From contig CAVTJK010000004.1 in assembly GCA_963734965.1 (NCBI GenBank), positions 1,178,001 to 1,242,000 of the forward strand: a stretch of 64,000 nt of DNA, written 5' to 3'. Within the stretch, counting starts at the first letter, position 1; each line of letters starts with the position of its first letter. The translations under genes were made by a program, and so were the position numbers. Shown in pieces: positions 1 to 8,741 of the stretch. The notes under the pieces are model-generated. The model was not told where the DNA came from. It did no database searches and saw only the letters and a list, made by a program, of their open reading frames with translations. Source of the stretch: UBA4742 sp963734965. Lineage in GTDB: Bacteria > Actinomycetota > Acidimicrobiia > Acidimicrobiales > Acidimicrobilacustridaceae.

Positions 1-1
1 C

Positions 2-1675
2 TACCGACCGACGACGTCGGCCGGCCGCGGGCTGGCGCTGGCCAAGCTGGTAGACGACCTCGAGTGGTTGCGTACCGCCAGCAGCGCCGACTCCGATCAC
101 GACACCATCAACGACGCGTTCTGTCCCGACCAGACCCGCGCCGTCTGGCTGGCCGCCGATCGTGTGCTGGACGCTGCCACCGAGTTGCTGGCGACCTCCG
201 GCCACGCTCACGGCGTCGAGGACGCGGCCGTGGCCGCCGTTGTCGGCGCCCTCGACGAGCTCGGATCAGCGCGCCGGTCGCTGATGGTCGCGGTCCGCAC
301 CCAGTTCACCCGCGCCGCCATGACGACGGCGACATCGGCGCCCACCAGTCCCGAGCTGGTCGTCGCGGTCGGTGCGTCGCTCAACGCCCGACGGGTGGCC
401 AACGCCACCGAGCTGGTCGGTCGCCACATCCTGCTGGCGTCCGGGCTCGACCTGCCCATCGAGACGATCGACCAGATCGACCAGATCGGTTCGGCGACGA
501 CCGAGCTGGAGACCTCCCCGGGCGCGGGGCACGCCTACACGTTCACCATCACGCCGGCGACCCAGCTCGAGAGCTTCGCCAGCGTGCGATCGGTGTGGTT
601 CCGCTCGGCGGCCCGAGGCGCTCTCGGTCTGGCCCTGGCCGTCGCGGTGGCCAAGTCGTTCCCGATCCAGCACGGCTTCTGGGTCGTGCTCGGGACCCTG
701 TCGGTGCTGCGGTCGAACGCCGTCGGGACGGGTGCCAGCGCCCTGCGCGCCCTTGTCGGGACCTTCGCCGGCTTCGTCATCGCCGCCGTCGTGCTGGTCG
801 GGATCGGCCACCACCCGGTGCTCCTTTGGGTGGCCTTGCCGGTGGCGGTGCTGGCCGCGACGGTCGCCCCCGTGCTGGTCTCGTTCGCGGCCGGTCAGGC
901 GGGCTTCACGGTCGTGGTCGTGATCCTGTTCAACCTGATCGAACCGACGGGCTGGCACGTCGGACTGGTCCGGGTCGAGGACGTCGCGCTGGGCTGCGCC
1001 ATCAGCGTCGTCGTCGGGCTGCTGTGCTGGCCGCGCGGCGCGTCCGGGGCCTTCGGGGGGGCGCTCGGCGACGCGCTCTCGACGGGGTCGGGCTACCTGT
1101 TGGCCGCCGTCGACGGGGCGACGATGACGACGGTCACCGACGAGCCGGTTGACGTGCTCCACCGTCGCCATCTCGAGGCATTGACCGCCGATCGCCGCCT
1201 CGACGACGCCTTCCGGCTGTTCGTCACCGAGCGGGCCGTCCAGCGCGTCGGACTCGACGTCGCCAACCGGTTGGTCTCGGGGACGACCCGGATCCGTCTC
1301 GCCGCCTATTCGCTGGCCTCGCTGCGCGACGGCGACGCGACCAGTCATCGCGCCACGAGCGCCGGGGCCATCGAAAGGGCCGGTCGTGCCCTGCACGATG
1401 CCGCCCTGGCCTCGCACCGGTGGTACGAGCAGGTGACGGTGGCGTTCCAGTCGCGCCACTCCGGGATCGCCGATCCCCCGGCGACGACGGACCTGACCGC
1501 GCTGATGGCCGCCGCGCTCGACGAGGCCCGAGACCAGGGCCGGACCGACGCCCTGGCCTACACCCTCGGTCTGATCTGGACCGAACGCCACCTCATGCGC
1601 CAGTCCCTCCTGCAACACGATCTGGCCGACCAGGCCGAGCACCTCCTGTCGCTACGTCGAGGTTGGTGGTCCTGA
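2..1675 (+). CDS. FUSC-family inner-membrane protein (5' partial)
   Basis: The reading frame is open from the first bases of the window, so the true start lies upstream; a TTG at 68 is only an internal candidate. The visible part has a soluble helical N-terminal region (to about residue 195), then a membrane block with five or six hydrophobic helices (for example the stretch FWVVLGTLSVLRSNAVGTGA), then a second soluble helical tail. Soluble-membrane-soluble organisation with the WVVLxxLSVLR signature is typical of the FUSC / aromatic-acid exporter-like family (fusaric acid resistance type), membrane proteins thought to export aromatic or amphipathic compounds. Substrate unknown. Stop TGA at 1673-1675; the next gene starts 22 bp downstream. 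Confidence 0.8.
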   Translation, partial: YRPTTSAGRGLALAKLVDDLEWLRTASSADSDHDTINDAFCPDQTRAVWLAADRVLDAATELLATSGHAHGVEDAAVAAVVGALDELGSARRSLMVAVRTQFTRAAMTTATSAPTSPELVVAVGASLNARRVANATELVGRHILLASGLDLPIETIDQIDQIGSATTELETSPGAGHAYTFTITPATQLESFASVRSVWFRSAARGALGLALAVAVAKSFPIQHGFWVVLGTLSVLRSNAVGTGASALRALVGTFAGFVIAAVVLVGIGHHPVLLWVALPVAVLAATVAPVLVSFAAGQAGFTVVVVILFNLIEPTGWHVGLVRVEDVALGCAISVVVGLLCWPRGASGAFGGALGDALSTGSGYLLAAVDGATMTTVTDEPVDVLHRRHLEALTADRRLDDAFRLFVTERAVQRVGLDVANRLVSGTTRIRLAAYSLASLRDGDATSHRATSAGAIERAGRALHDAALASHRWYEQVTVAFQSRHSGIADPPATTDLTALMAAALDEARDQGRTDALAYTLGLIWTERHLMRQSLLQHDLADQAEHLLSLRRGWWS

Positions 1676-1683
1676 CACCCCAC

Positions 1684-1689
1684 TAGCGT
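1684..1689 (+). promoter_or_regulatory. Putative -10 element (TAGCGT) of the DMT transporter
   Basis: TAGCGT fits the actinobacterial TANNNT -10 consensus and ends 8 bp before the ATG at 1698, so the transcript would be leaderless or nearly so. No clear -35 is seen. The same arrangement recurs at several other starts in this window. Confidence 0.3.
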
Positions 1690-1697
1690 TGACGGCC

Positions 1698-2599
1698 ATG
1701 GCCCTCGCGTACCTGGCGGCATTCGGCTGTGCGCTCTGCTACGGGGTCGGCTCGATCCTGCAGGACATCGCGGCCAAACGCATCGAGGCCGACACCAAGC
1801 TGGACGCGCGCCTGCTGGTGCGGGTCACGACGCAGTTGCCCTACATCGGCGGGCTCGGGCTCGATCTGGCCGGGTGGATCCTCTCGCTGCTGGCGTTGCT
1901 GCGCCTGCCGCTGTTCGCGGTGCAGGCGATTGCTGCTGGGAGCATCGGCGTCGTCGTCGTGCTGTCGTCGGTGATCACCAAGGTGCGACCGACGCACCGC
2001 CAACTGGCCATCCTCGGGGCCCTCGGCGTCGGGTTGATCGCGTTGGCCGCGACCGCCGCCTGCCGGACAAGCCCAAATCGGCTCCGAGCTGGTTCGGTGT
2101 GGCCATGTGGATCGGCGTCGTGGCCATCGCCGCGGGTGGGATGTTGGTTGCTCGCGCGAGCACCGGCGACCGCGCCGGCGCCTTGCTGGGCGGTCTGTCC
2201 GGTCTCGCCTTCGGCGGCACCGCGCTGTGCGCCCGCGCCCTCGAATCCCACGTCCACCTGTCGGCCCTGCCGCGCGACCCGCTGACCTGGGCGCTGCTCG
2301 CCTTCGGCGCGCTCGGCATCTCGCTCTACGCCGCCGCGCTGCAGCGAGGTTCGGTGACGATCGCGACCGCGTGCCAATACGCGCTCGAGACCCTGGTTCC
2401 GTCGCTGATCGGGCTGCTCGTCCTCGGCGACCACGCCCGCGCCGGTCTGGCCGGAGTCGCGGTGATCGGCTTCGTCCTGACCCTGGGCGCCGCCATCGCG
2501 CTGACCTTCGACACCGACCCCGACAGCGGCTCAGCGCGTGGTCGGGCCGGTCCCCCGGGTGCCGCCGACCTGACCCCGAGCACGCCTCGCGACGCCTGA
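1698..2599 (+). CDS. EamA/DMT-family membrane transporter (one frameshift)
   Basis: A roughly 300-residue polytopic protein with about nine hydrophobic helices, the internal pseudo-repeat usual in drug/metabolite transporters, and a short hydrophilic C-terminal tail. The start is the ATG at 1698; an in-frame TTG at 1689 is less likely because the -10 box overlaps it. The frame changes near 2062 (around CCGCCTGCCGG), equivalent to one missing base. The N-terminal half (helices 1-4) is read in one frame and the C-terminal half (from DKPKSAPSWFG) in another, and together they give a full-length family member. The shift is therefore probably a sequence error. Substrate unknown. Confidence 0.75.
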
Positions 2600-2620
2600 T
2601 CGAAGCGAGTTCGGGCTTGC

Positions 2621-2626
2621 TAAGGT
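2621..2626 (+). promoter_or_regulatory. Putative -10 element (TAAGGT) upstream of tRNA-Lys
   Basis: TAAGGT matches TANNNT and lies 12 bp before the first base of the tRNA, the right distance for a start site a few bases ahead of the mature 5' end. No convincing -35. It may also serve the downstream esterase-lysS operon, which follows with a gap of only 61 bp after the tRNA. Confidence 0.4.
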
Positions 2627-2638
2627 GCCGTTCTTCTG

Positions 2639-2710
2639 GCGCCTCTAGCTCAATGGCAGAGCAACGGACTCTTAATCCGCAGGTTCTGGGTTCAAGTCCC
2701 AGGGGGCGTA
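2639..2710 (+). tRNA. tRNA-Lys (anticodon CTT)
   Basis: A clear cloverleaf. The acceptor arms are GCGCCTC / GGGGCGT (one G-T at the end and one T-G pair). The D arm is GCTC/GAGC, the anticodon arm CGGA-CTCTTAA-TCCG with anticodon CTT at 2671-2673, and the T arm CTGGG-TTCAAGT-CCCAG. The 3' CCA is not encoded. It sits directly upstream of, and in the same direction as, a cluster holding lysyl-tRNA synthetase and a lysyl-lipid synthase, which is unlikely to be chance. Confidence 0.95.
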
Positions 2711-2771
2711 CGAGCGAGTCGAGTGGGTCGATCTCCGCGCCGAGCGGGGTGGACCGAGGAGACGATCCTGC

Positions 2772-4082
2772 GTGCTGGCGCTGATCTCGCTGATCAACGG
2801 ATGGCTGCCGACTCTGATCGTCGCACTTGGCCTCGGCTCGGTCGTGCTCGCCTTCGACTGGTTCAACCCGGCGTGGAAGCGCCAGCTGCTCATCGGCGTG
2901 CCCGTCACCCTCGCCATCGTCGGATTGGCGGCGCTGGGCGACGACGGCCTGGCTCTGGTGCCCTACCAGTTCCCGAACTCGTACTACTTCTGGGTCGGAT
3001 TGGTGGTGCTGGCCATCGCGATCTGCATCATCGGGTGGCGCGCCGCGCACCCATGGCGTCGGGTGGTGTCGCTGCTGTCGATCCTGCTGACCTTCGCGAT
3101 GGCGCTGACGCTGATCAACGAGAACTACCAGTACTACCCGACGGTGCGATCGCTGCTCGGCTACGTGGCCGCCGACCAGGTCAGCCTGCCTCAGCTCGAC
3201 GCCATCCGAGCCGAGACCCGCAAGACGGGGCATCTGCCCGCCGAGGGGTTCACGCTCAGCATCGCCATCCCCGGCGAGCTGTCGGGCTTCCACGCCCGCG
3301 ACGCCTACGTCTACCTGCCGCCGGTGTGGTTCCGGACGCCGCGTCCCTCGCTGCCCGTGATCGAGCTCATCCAGGGCACGCCGGGATACCCCTATGACTG
3401 GACGCGGGGCGCTCGTGCCGACCGCACGTCGAACGCCTTCGCCGACGAGCACCGCGGCACGAGCCCGATCCTGGTCATGCCCGACCCGAACGGCTCGTTC
3501 ACCGGCGACACCGAGTGCGTGAACAGCCATCTCGGTCACGTCGGGACCTACCTGACCAAGGACGTGCCCGCGTTCGCCCGCAAGGAGTTCGGCGCAGCCA
3601 GCGGACCGAACTCGCTGGCCGTCGCCGGGCTGTCGGCCGGCGGCACGTGCTCGATCATGCTGGCCGTGCGCAACCCGACCATCTACCAGACCTTCGGCGA
3701 CTACTCGGGCTACCAGGCACCGTCGATCGGCGAGGGCCTCGACGTCGTCGAGACCGTCAAGGGTCTCTTCGACGGCAATCGTGGCGACTACGACGCCCAC
3801 GACCCGCGTCTGATCCTGAAGGACAAGCGGTTCCCCGGCATGGCGGGCTGGTTCGAGGTGGGCGGCCAGGACAGCGAGGCCGACATCGCCCAGAAGGTCA
3901 TGGCGCCGCTGGCCCGCCGGGCCGGCATCGACACGTGCGTGCGGGTCGTACCAGGAGGCGGGCACGATTTCGACACCTGGGAGCAGGCGTTCAAGGACTC
4001 GCTGCCGTGGCTGTCCTGGCGCCTGAACCTGACGCCCAAGCCCAGAACCATGAGCGCCGTGTGTCGCCAGGGGGCACGATGA
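2772..4082 (+). CDS. Membrane-anchored alpha/beta-hydrolase esterase (esterase D/antigen-85 fold)
   Basis: 436 residues with a GTG start. Residues 1-120 form four hydrophobic helices (for example FWVGLVVLAIAICIIGW). The rest is a PF00756-type esterase domain, predicted to lie on the outer face of the membrane. The nucleophile elbow is GLSAGG (Ser near residue 288) and the probable catalytic His is in GGGHDFDTW (near residue 398). Such membrane-tethered esterases resemble mycobacterial and corynebacterial cell-envelope acyl esterases. It lies between tRNA-Lys and lysS. Aminoacyl-phosphatidylglycerol hydrolases are known partners of MprF-type synthases, so hydrolysis or remodelling of lysyl-lipid is a reasonable but unproven role; a generic lipid esterase is the alternative. 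Confidence 0.8.
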   Translation: MLALISLINGWLPTLIVALGLGSVVLAFDWFNPAWKRQLLIGVPVTLAIVGLAALGDDGLALVPYQFPNSYYFWVGLVVLAIAICIIGWRAAHPWRRVVSLLSILLTFAMALTLINENYQYYPTVRSLLGYVAADQVSLPQLDAIRAETRKTGHLPAEGFTLSIAIPGELSGFHARDAYVYLPPVWFRTPRPSLPVIELIQGTPGYPYDWTRGARADRTSNAFADEHRGTSPILVMPDPNGSFTGDTECVNSHLGHVGTYLTKDVPAFARKEFGAASGPNSLAVAGLSAGGTCSIMLAVRNPTIYQTFGDYSGYQAPSIGEGLDVVETVKGLFDGNRGDYDAHDPRLILKDKRFPGMAGWFEVGGQDSEADIAQKVMAPLARRAGIDTCVRVVPGGGHDFDTWEQAFKDSLPWLSWRLNLTPKPRTMSAVCRQGAR

Positions 4083-4152
4083 ACCCCCGACCCGACCGCG
4101 ACATCCGATCCCGACCCACCTGACTGCACCGACTCTGACATCGAGGTTTCCG

Positions 4153-5676
4153 ATGAGTGCTGACCCTGACGACCAGCCCGACGCCGCGGCCGGTGGGCTC
4201 GTGGCCCAGCAGGCGGCCAGGCGCGCCAAGGTCGAGGCCCTGGTCGCGGTCGGGATCGATCCCTATCCCGAGAACTTCGAGCGCACCGCGCTGACCGCCG
4301 ACCTGCACTCCACCTACGCCGATCTGGCGCCTGACGCCCACACCGGCGATCGCACCCAGGTGGGTGGGCGACTGGCGGCCGTGCGGGGCCACGGTCAGCT
4401 GATCTTCGCCACGGTGACGGATCACACGGGCACGATCCAATTGCTGATCGAACGCAAGGCCCTCGATGCCACGACGACCTGCGTGCTCGAGAACATGGAC
4501 ATCGGCGACTGGATCGGCGCCGAGGGCGAGATCATCACCAGCCGCCGAGGCGAGCTGTCGATCCAGGTCACGACCCTCACCATGTTGTGCAAGACCTTGC
4601 GTCCGCTGCCCGAGAAGTGGCGCGGCGTCACCGACCCCGAGACCCGATATCGCCAGCGCGAGGTCGACCTGTTGGCCAACGAGTCGACGCGCAAGGTGTT
4701 CGACGTGCGCTTCGCCACCATCGCCAGCCTGCGCGCCGAGCTCGAAGCCGAGGGCTTCGTCGAGGTCGAGACGCCGATCCTGCAGCCCCAGGCCGGCGGG
4801 GCCATCGCCCGCCCCTTCATGACCCACAGCAACGCCCTCGACACCGACCTCAGCCTGCGGATCGCCCCCGAGCTCTACCTCAAGCGTCTCGTCGTCGGTG
4901 GATACGAGCGCGTCTTCGAGATCGGCAAGGACTTCCGCAACGAAGGCATCGACACGCGCCACAGCCCCGAGTTCACGGCCATGGAGGCCTACCGCGCCTT
5001 CGGTGACTACCACGACGGCATGGACCTGACCGAGAGGCTGATCGTGGCCTGCGCCCAGGCGGCCATCGGCGGCCTGTCGGTCACCGCCGGCGGCAACCCC
5101 GTCGACCTGACCCCGCCTTGGCCACGTCGCGAGCTGCTCGATCTCGTGTCCGAACGGGTCGGCACCGAGCTGCACCCGACCACTCCCGTGGCCGAGACCC
5201 GCCAGGTGTGCGACGGGCTGTCGGTCAACTACAAGGACAGCTGGGGCTCGGGCAAGCTCATCTTCGAGATCTACGACAAGATCCTCCAGGCCAACACGGT
5301 CGGACCGGTCTTCGTGTGCGGCTATCCCGTCGAGGTCTCGCCGCTGGCCAAGCGACGGTCGAGCGATCCCACCCTGGCCGAACGCTTCGAGCTGGTCATC
5401 GACGGTCGCGAGTTCGCCAACGGCTACAGCGAGCTCAACGATCCCGACGACCAGGAGAAGCGGTTCGCCGCCGAAGGAGCGCTGGCCGCGGCCGGCGACC
5501 TCGAAGCCCACCCGGCCGACGCCGACTTCGTCCGCGCCCTGCAGTACGGGCTGCCGCCGACATCGGGCATCGGCATCGGCGTCGATCGATTGGTGATGCT
5601 GCTGGCCGAGGTGGCGGCCATCCGTGACGTCATCCTGTTCCCGTTGCTCCGCCCCCGACCGGGACCGTCGTCGTGA
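4153..5676 (+). CDS. lysS: Class II lysyl-tRNA synthetase
   Basis: 507 residues, the normal length. There is an N-terminal OB-fold anticodon-binding domain (about residues 60-145) and then a class II catalytic domain. Motif 2 is seen in FEIGKDFRNEG and motif 3 in GIGIGVDRLVMLL; RIAPELYLKRLVVGG is diagnostic for LysRS. It charges tRNA-Lys with lysine in the cytoplasm. The C-terminal half (SPLAKRRSSDPTLAERFELV, then LPPTSGIGIGVDR) also resembles the synthetase half of mycobacterial LysX, so this copy may mainly feed lipid lysylation rather than translation. The stop overlaps the GTG of the next gene by 4 bp (GTGA), which indicates translational coupling. Whether the genome holds a second lysS cannot be seen here. 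Confidence 0.93.
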   Translation: MSADPDDQPDAAAGGLVAQQAARRAKVEALVAVGIDPYPENFERTALTADLHSTYADLAPDAHTGDRTQVGGRLAAVRGHGQLIFATVTDHTGTIQLLIERKALDATTTCVLENMDIGDWIGAEGEIITSRRGELSIQVTTLTMLCKTLRPLPEKWRGVTDPETRYRQREVDLLANESTRKVFDVRFATIASLRAELEAEGFVEVETPILQPQAGGAIARPFMTHSNALDTDLSLRIAPELYLKRLVVGGYERVFEIGKDFRNEGIDTRHSPEFTAMEAYRAFGDYHDGMDLTERLIVACAQAAIGGLSVTAGGNPVDLTPPWPRRELLDLVSERVGTELHPTTPVAETRQVCDGLSVNYKDSWGSGKLIFEIYDKILQANTVGPVFVCGYPVEVSPLAKRRSSDPTLAERFELVIDGREFANGYSELNDPDDQEKRFAAEGALAAAGDLEAHPADADFVRALQYGLPPTSGIGIGVDRLVMLLAEVAAIRDVILFPLLRPRPGPSS

Positions 5677-8600
5677 CCGACGACGAAGCGCCTGGTGCCG
5701 CCGGGGCCGGTCCCGATCGGGTCTTCGTCCCCACCGCGGTCGACGACGCGGACTTCGACGACGACGAGGACGGCGAGGACGAAGCCGAGGCACCCGGCGG
5801 GTCTTCGGTCGCTCCGATCACACCGACCGAGCCGCCGCTCCTGGCGGACGAGGTGGAGATCGCGGTGCCCGCCGGAGGCAAGGTCGTGCTGGTCAGCGAC
5901 CTGCACCTGACCGACGAGCCCACGGCGGCGGCGACGGCGGCGACCACCGAGCTGATCAAGGTGCTGGAGGCGTGGGACGGACCTGGCGTGTTCGTGATCG
6001 CCGGCGACGGCTTCGAACTGCTGCACGGTCAGGATCCGACGATCGGCCCGATCCTCGACGCCTTCGGTGACTTCGTCGCCGCCATCGTCGCCTTCGCCGG
6101 GGTCAAGGACCACCGGGTCGTCGTGCTGCCGGGCAACCACGACGGGCAGATCGCGTGGGACGCCGACCTCGTCGACACGCTACGCACGCGCCTGGCCGTC
6201 GACGAGTTCGCCATGGCCGTCGACCTCGTCATGACCACCGGCAACGGCACCGACCGCGTGCGCGTCGAGCACGGCAACCAGTACGACCCCTACAACACGT
6301 TCATCGATCCCCGCTCGCCGATCGACACGCCCTTCGGCCACCACGTCGTGCGCCAGGTGCTGCCCGACCTCGAGGCCACCGCGGCGCGACCGGGCGGGCT
6401 GCTCGACGGTCTGCTGTGGCTGAACGATCCCCGCCAGCTCCCCGAGTTCGTGGGTTCGCGCCTGCTGTACCGGTCGGTGATCGGTCGACTCTGGTGGCTG
6501 CTGGTGCCGTTCGTGGCCGCGGTGCTGCTGCGGTTCGTCTCGTTCGTACCCGGCATCGGCCGGCTGCTGAGCCACCACAACGCGACGGGATGGCTCATCG
6601 GTCTCGGCATCGCGCTCGTCGTCGTGATCGTCGTCGGCGCGCTGGCCACCGCGGCCAGCCTGTTGCACGTCAGGCGGATCCTGGCCGAGACCGAGCTCGG
6701 CGAGTCGGCGACCCTGGGTGCGGCCAACGGCGCGGCTCGCACCCAAGCGGCGCGGCTCGTCGCCCTGGGCTACGCCGGGATGATCTCGGGCCACACCCAC
6801 GAACCCGAGTTGTCGACGATCGGCACCGGCTTCTACGCCAACACTGGTTGTTCGGTCGAGACGGTCACGGCACGTGCCACCCATCTCGGGGTGCCGCCGC
6901 CGTTCACGTCGCTGCGCCGCGCCTCTCGCGTCGAGCTCGACGCCGCCGACGTGCTGCGCGTGCGACTGGTCGTCTGTGACCAGCCCGAACCTCCGGTCAC
7001 GTGGCTCGAACGGCTGGTGACCAAGGCCGATCCCGGCGACCCGACGACCCCGACGGTGGTGGGATCGCTGCCCGACGGTCCGATCTGGCCGGTCGACGAG
7101 GCTCCTCTCGGCGAGTTCGCCCATCGCCGTCGGGTTCGGCGCATCGCCGCTGGGCTGATGGTCATCGCCGGCCTGTTGAACGTGGCCTCGGCCCTCATCC
7201 CGTCGGTCGGGAGCCGCCTGACGCAGCTGCACGACAAGCTGCCGCTGAGCGTCCCGCGCGGCGCCGGCGTGCTGGCCGTGTTCGTCGGGTTGGCCGAGAT
7301 CGGCCTGGCGCGGGGTCTGCGCCGCGGCTATCGCCGGGTCTGGCTGGCCGCCGTCGTGCTCGTCGCGGCCGGCGGGCTGGCTCTGCTGTTCAAGGGCATC
7401 TACATCGATCAAGCCATCCTCAGCCTGTTCCTGCTGCTGTGGCTGGTGGTCGAGCGGGACCGGTTCGACGTCGTGCCCGGAGGCACCAACCGCTTCGTCG
7501 CCCGCGCCATCACCGTCGCCCTGCTGGCGGTGGCCCTCACGGCCACCCTGGCCGTCATCTTCGGTGAGGATCACCGTGTCGCCGGCCTGGGTGTCGCCCT
7601 GGCGCTCGGCCTGACGGCGCTGCTCGTCCTGTTGGCCGCCCGGCCGGCCCACGTGCGCACCCCGTCACCGGCCGAGCACGCCGCCGACCTCGAGCGGGCG
7701 CGCCAGATCGTCCACGAGCACGGCGGCGACACCCTCGACTACTTCGCCCTCCGCGACGACAAGCAGTGGCTGTTCAGCGGCGACAGCGTGGTCGCGTACG
7801 GCGTGATCGACCGCGTCTTCCTGGTGTCGCCCGACCCGATCGGGCCACCCGACCAACGGGTCTCGGCCTGGGCCGACGCCATGGACTTCGCCCACCAGAA
7901 CGGGTGGGACGTCGCGGTGCTGGCCGCAGCCGAGTCGTGGCTGCCCATCTACCGAGCCGCCGGCATGCGCGACATCTACATCGGCGACGAAGCCATCGTC
8001 GATGCCCAGGGCTTCACCCTCAAGGGCCGGGCCATGAAGTCGATCCGGGGCACCCACAACCGGGTGGCCAAGGCCGGCTACCGCGTCGAGATGCACGACC
8101 CGGCCGCCCTCGATCCCGACCTGCAATCCCAACTGCTGGCGCTGATGACCGAGACGCGCCAGGGCGAGGTCGAGCGGGGCTTCTCGATGACGCTGAGCCG
8201 GATGTTCGATCCCAGAGACGTCGGCCTGCTGCTGGTCGTGTGCTTCGATCCCGACGGCGTGCCTCGCGCCTTCAACCAATACGTGCCGGCCGCCGCCATC
8301 AACGGCTTCTCGCTCGACGTCATGCGTCACAGCTCCGACCCCGACCAGCCCAACGGCCTCACCGACTTCGTCATCATCGAGACGCTGGTCTGGATGCAGG
8401 ATCAGGGCCTCAACGGCCTGGGCCTGAACTTCGCGACCATGCGCGCCGTGCTGGCCGAGGAGATGGGCACCGGGCCGTGGGGCAACATCGAGCGCAAGAC
8501 GCTGCACCACTTCAGCGATTCGATGCAGATCGAGTCGCTGTGGAAGTTCAACCAGAAGTACGACCCGCGTTGGCGGGCTCGGTTCGTGGTCAGCGACACC

Positions 8601-8741
8601 CGGGCGCGTCGGGGCCGCGAGGCGCTGGCGCTCGGAACGGCGGAGGGCGAGGTCGAGATCCCCGTCGTCGGCAAGTTGCTCGAGTCGCACGGTCCCGATC
8701 CCGCGGCCGAGGTCGTCGCCACCGACGAGGCATCGCCGTGA
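5673..8741 (+). CDS. Metallophosphoesterase - membrane - MprF-like (DUF2156) lysyltransferase fusion
   Basis: 1022 residues, GTG start overlapping lysS by 4 bp. Domains in order: an acidic low-complexity leader (1-65); a calcineurin-like phosphoesterase with SDLH (about 75), GD (about 111), GNHD (about 154), HGNQYD (about 200) and GHTHEPE (about 373), in which two membrane helices are inserted at about 270-336; five or six membrane helices (490-660); and a C-terminal DUF2156 domain (670-975), the aminoacyl-tRNA-dependent phosphatidylglycerol transferase fold of MprF/LysX. The expected reaction of the last domain is transfer of lysine from Lys-tRNA to a membrane lipid. The phosphoesterase resembles LpxH-type enzymes and its substrate is unknown. 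Mycobacterial LysX fuses the transferase to LysRS instead; here the synthetase is separate and a phosphoesterase takes its place. Confidence 0.85.
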   Translation: MTDDEAPGAAGAGPDRVFVPTAVDDADFDDDEDGEDEAEAPGGSSVAPITPTEPPLLADEVEIAVPAGGKVVLVSDLHLTDEPTAAATAATTELIKVLEAWDGPGVFVIAGDGFELLHGQDPTIGPILDAFGDFVAAIVAFAGVKDHRVVVLPGNHDGQIAWDADLVDTLRTRLAVDEFAMAVDLVMTTGNGTDRVRVEHGNQYDPYNTFIDPRSPIDTPFGHHVVRQVLPDLEATAARPGGLLDGLLWLNDPRQLPEFVGSRLLYRSVIGRLWWLLVPFVAAVLLRFVSFVPGIGRLLSHHNATGWLIGLGIALVVVIVVGALATAASLLHVRRILAETELGESATLGAANGAARTQAARLVALGYAGMISGHTHEPELSTIGTGFYANTGCSVETVTARATHLGVPPPFTSLRRASRVELDAADVLRVRLVVCDQPEPPVTWLERLVTKADPGDPTTPTVVGSLPDGPIWPVDEAPLGEFAHRRRVRRIAAGLMVIAGLLNVASALIPSVGSRLTQLHDKLPLSVPRGAGVLAVFVGLAEIGLARGLRRGYRRVWLAAVVLVAAGGLALLFKGIYIDQAILSLFLLLWLVVERDRFDVVPGGTNRFVARAITVALLAVALTATLAVIFGEDHRVAGLGVALALGLTALLVLLAARPAHVRTPSPAEHAADLERARQIVHEHGGDTLDYFALRDDKQWLFSGDSVVAYGVIDRVFLVSPDPIGPPDQRVSAWADAMDFAHQNGWDVAVLAAAESWLPIYRAAGMRDIYIGDEAIVDAQGFTLKGRAMKSIRGTHNRVAKAGYRVEMHDPAALDPDLQSQLLALMTETRQGEVERGFSMTLSRMFDPRDVGLLLVVCFDPDGVPRAFNQYVPAAAINGFSLDVMRHSSDPDQPNGLTDFVIIETLVWMQDQGLNGLGLNFATMRAVLAEEMGTGPWGNIERKTLHHFSDSMQIESLWKFNQKYDPRWRARFVVSDTRARRGREALALGTAEGEVEIPVVGKLLESHGPDPAAEVVATDEASP

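Noticed and set aside
1683..4229. 848-codon open frame on the minus strand
   Set aside because: It lies opposite the DMT gene, the tRNA and the esterase, has low-complexity Arg/Gly/Asp composition and no recognisable domain. It is an antisense shadow of GC-rich coding DNA.
3991..5793. 600-codon open frame on the minus strand
   Set aside because: Antisense to lysS with shadow composition; lysS motifs are decisive on the plus strand.
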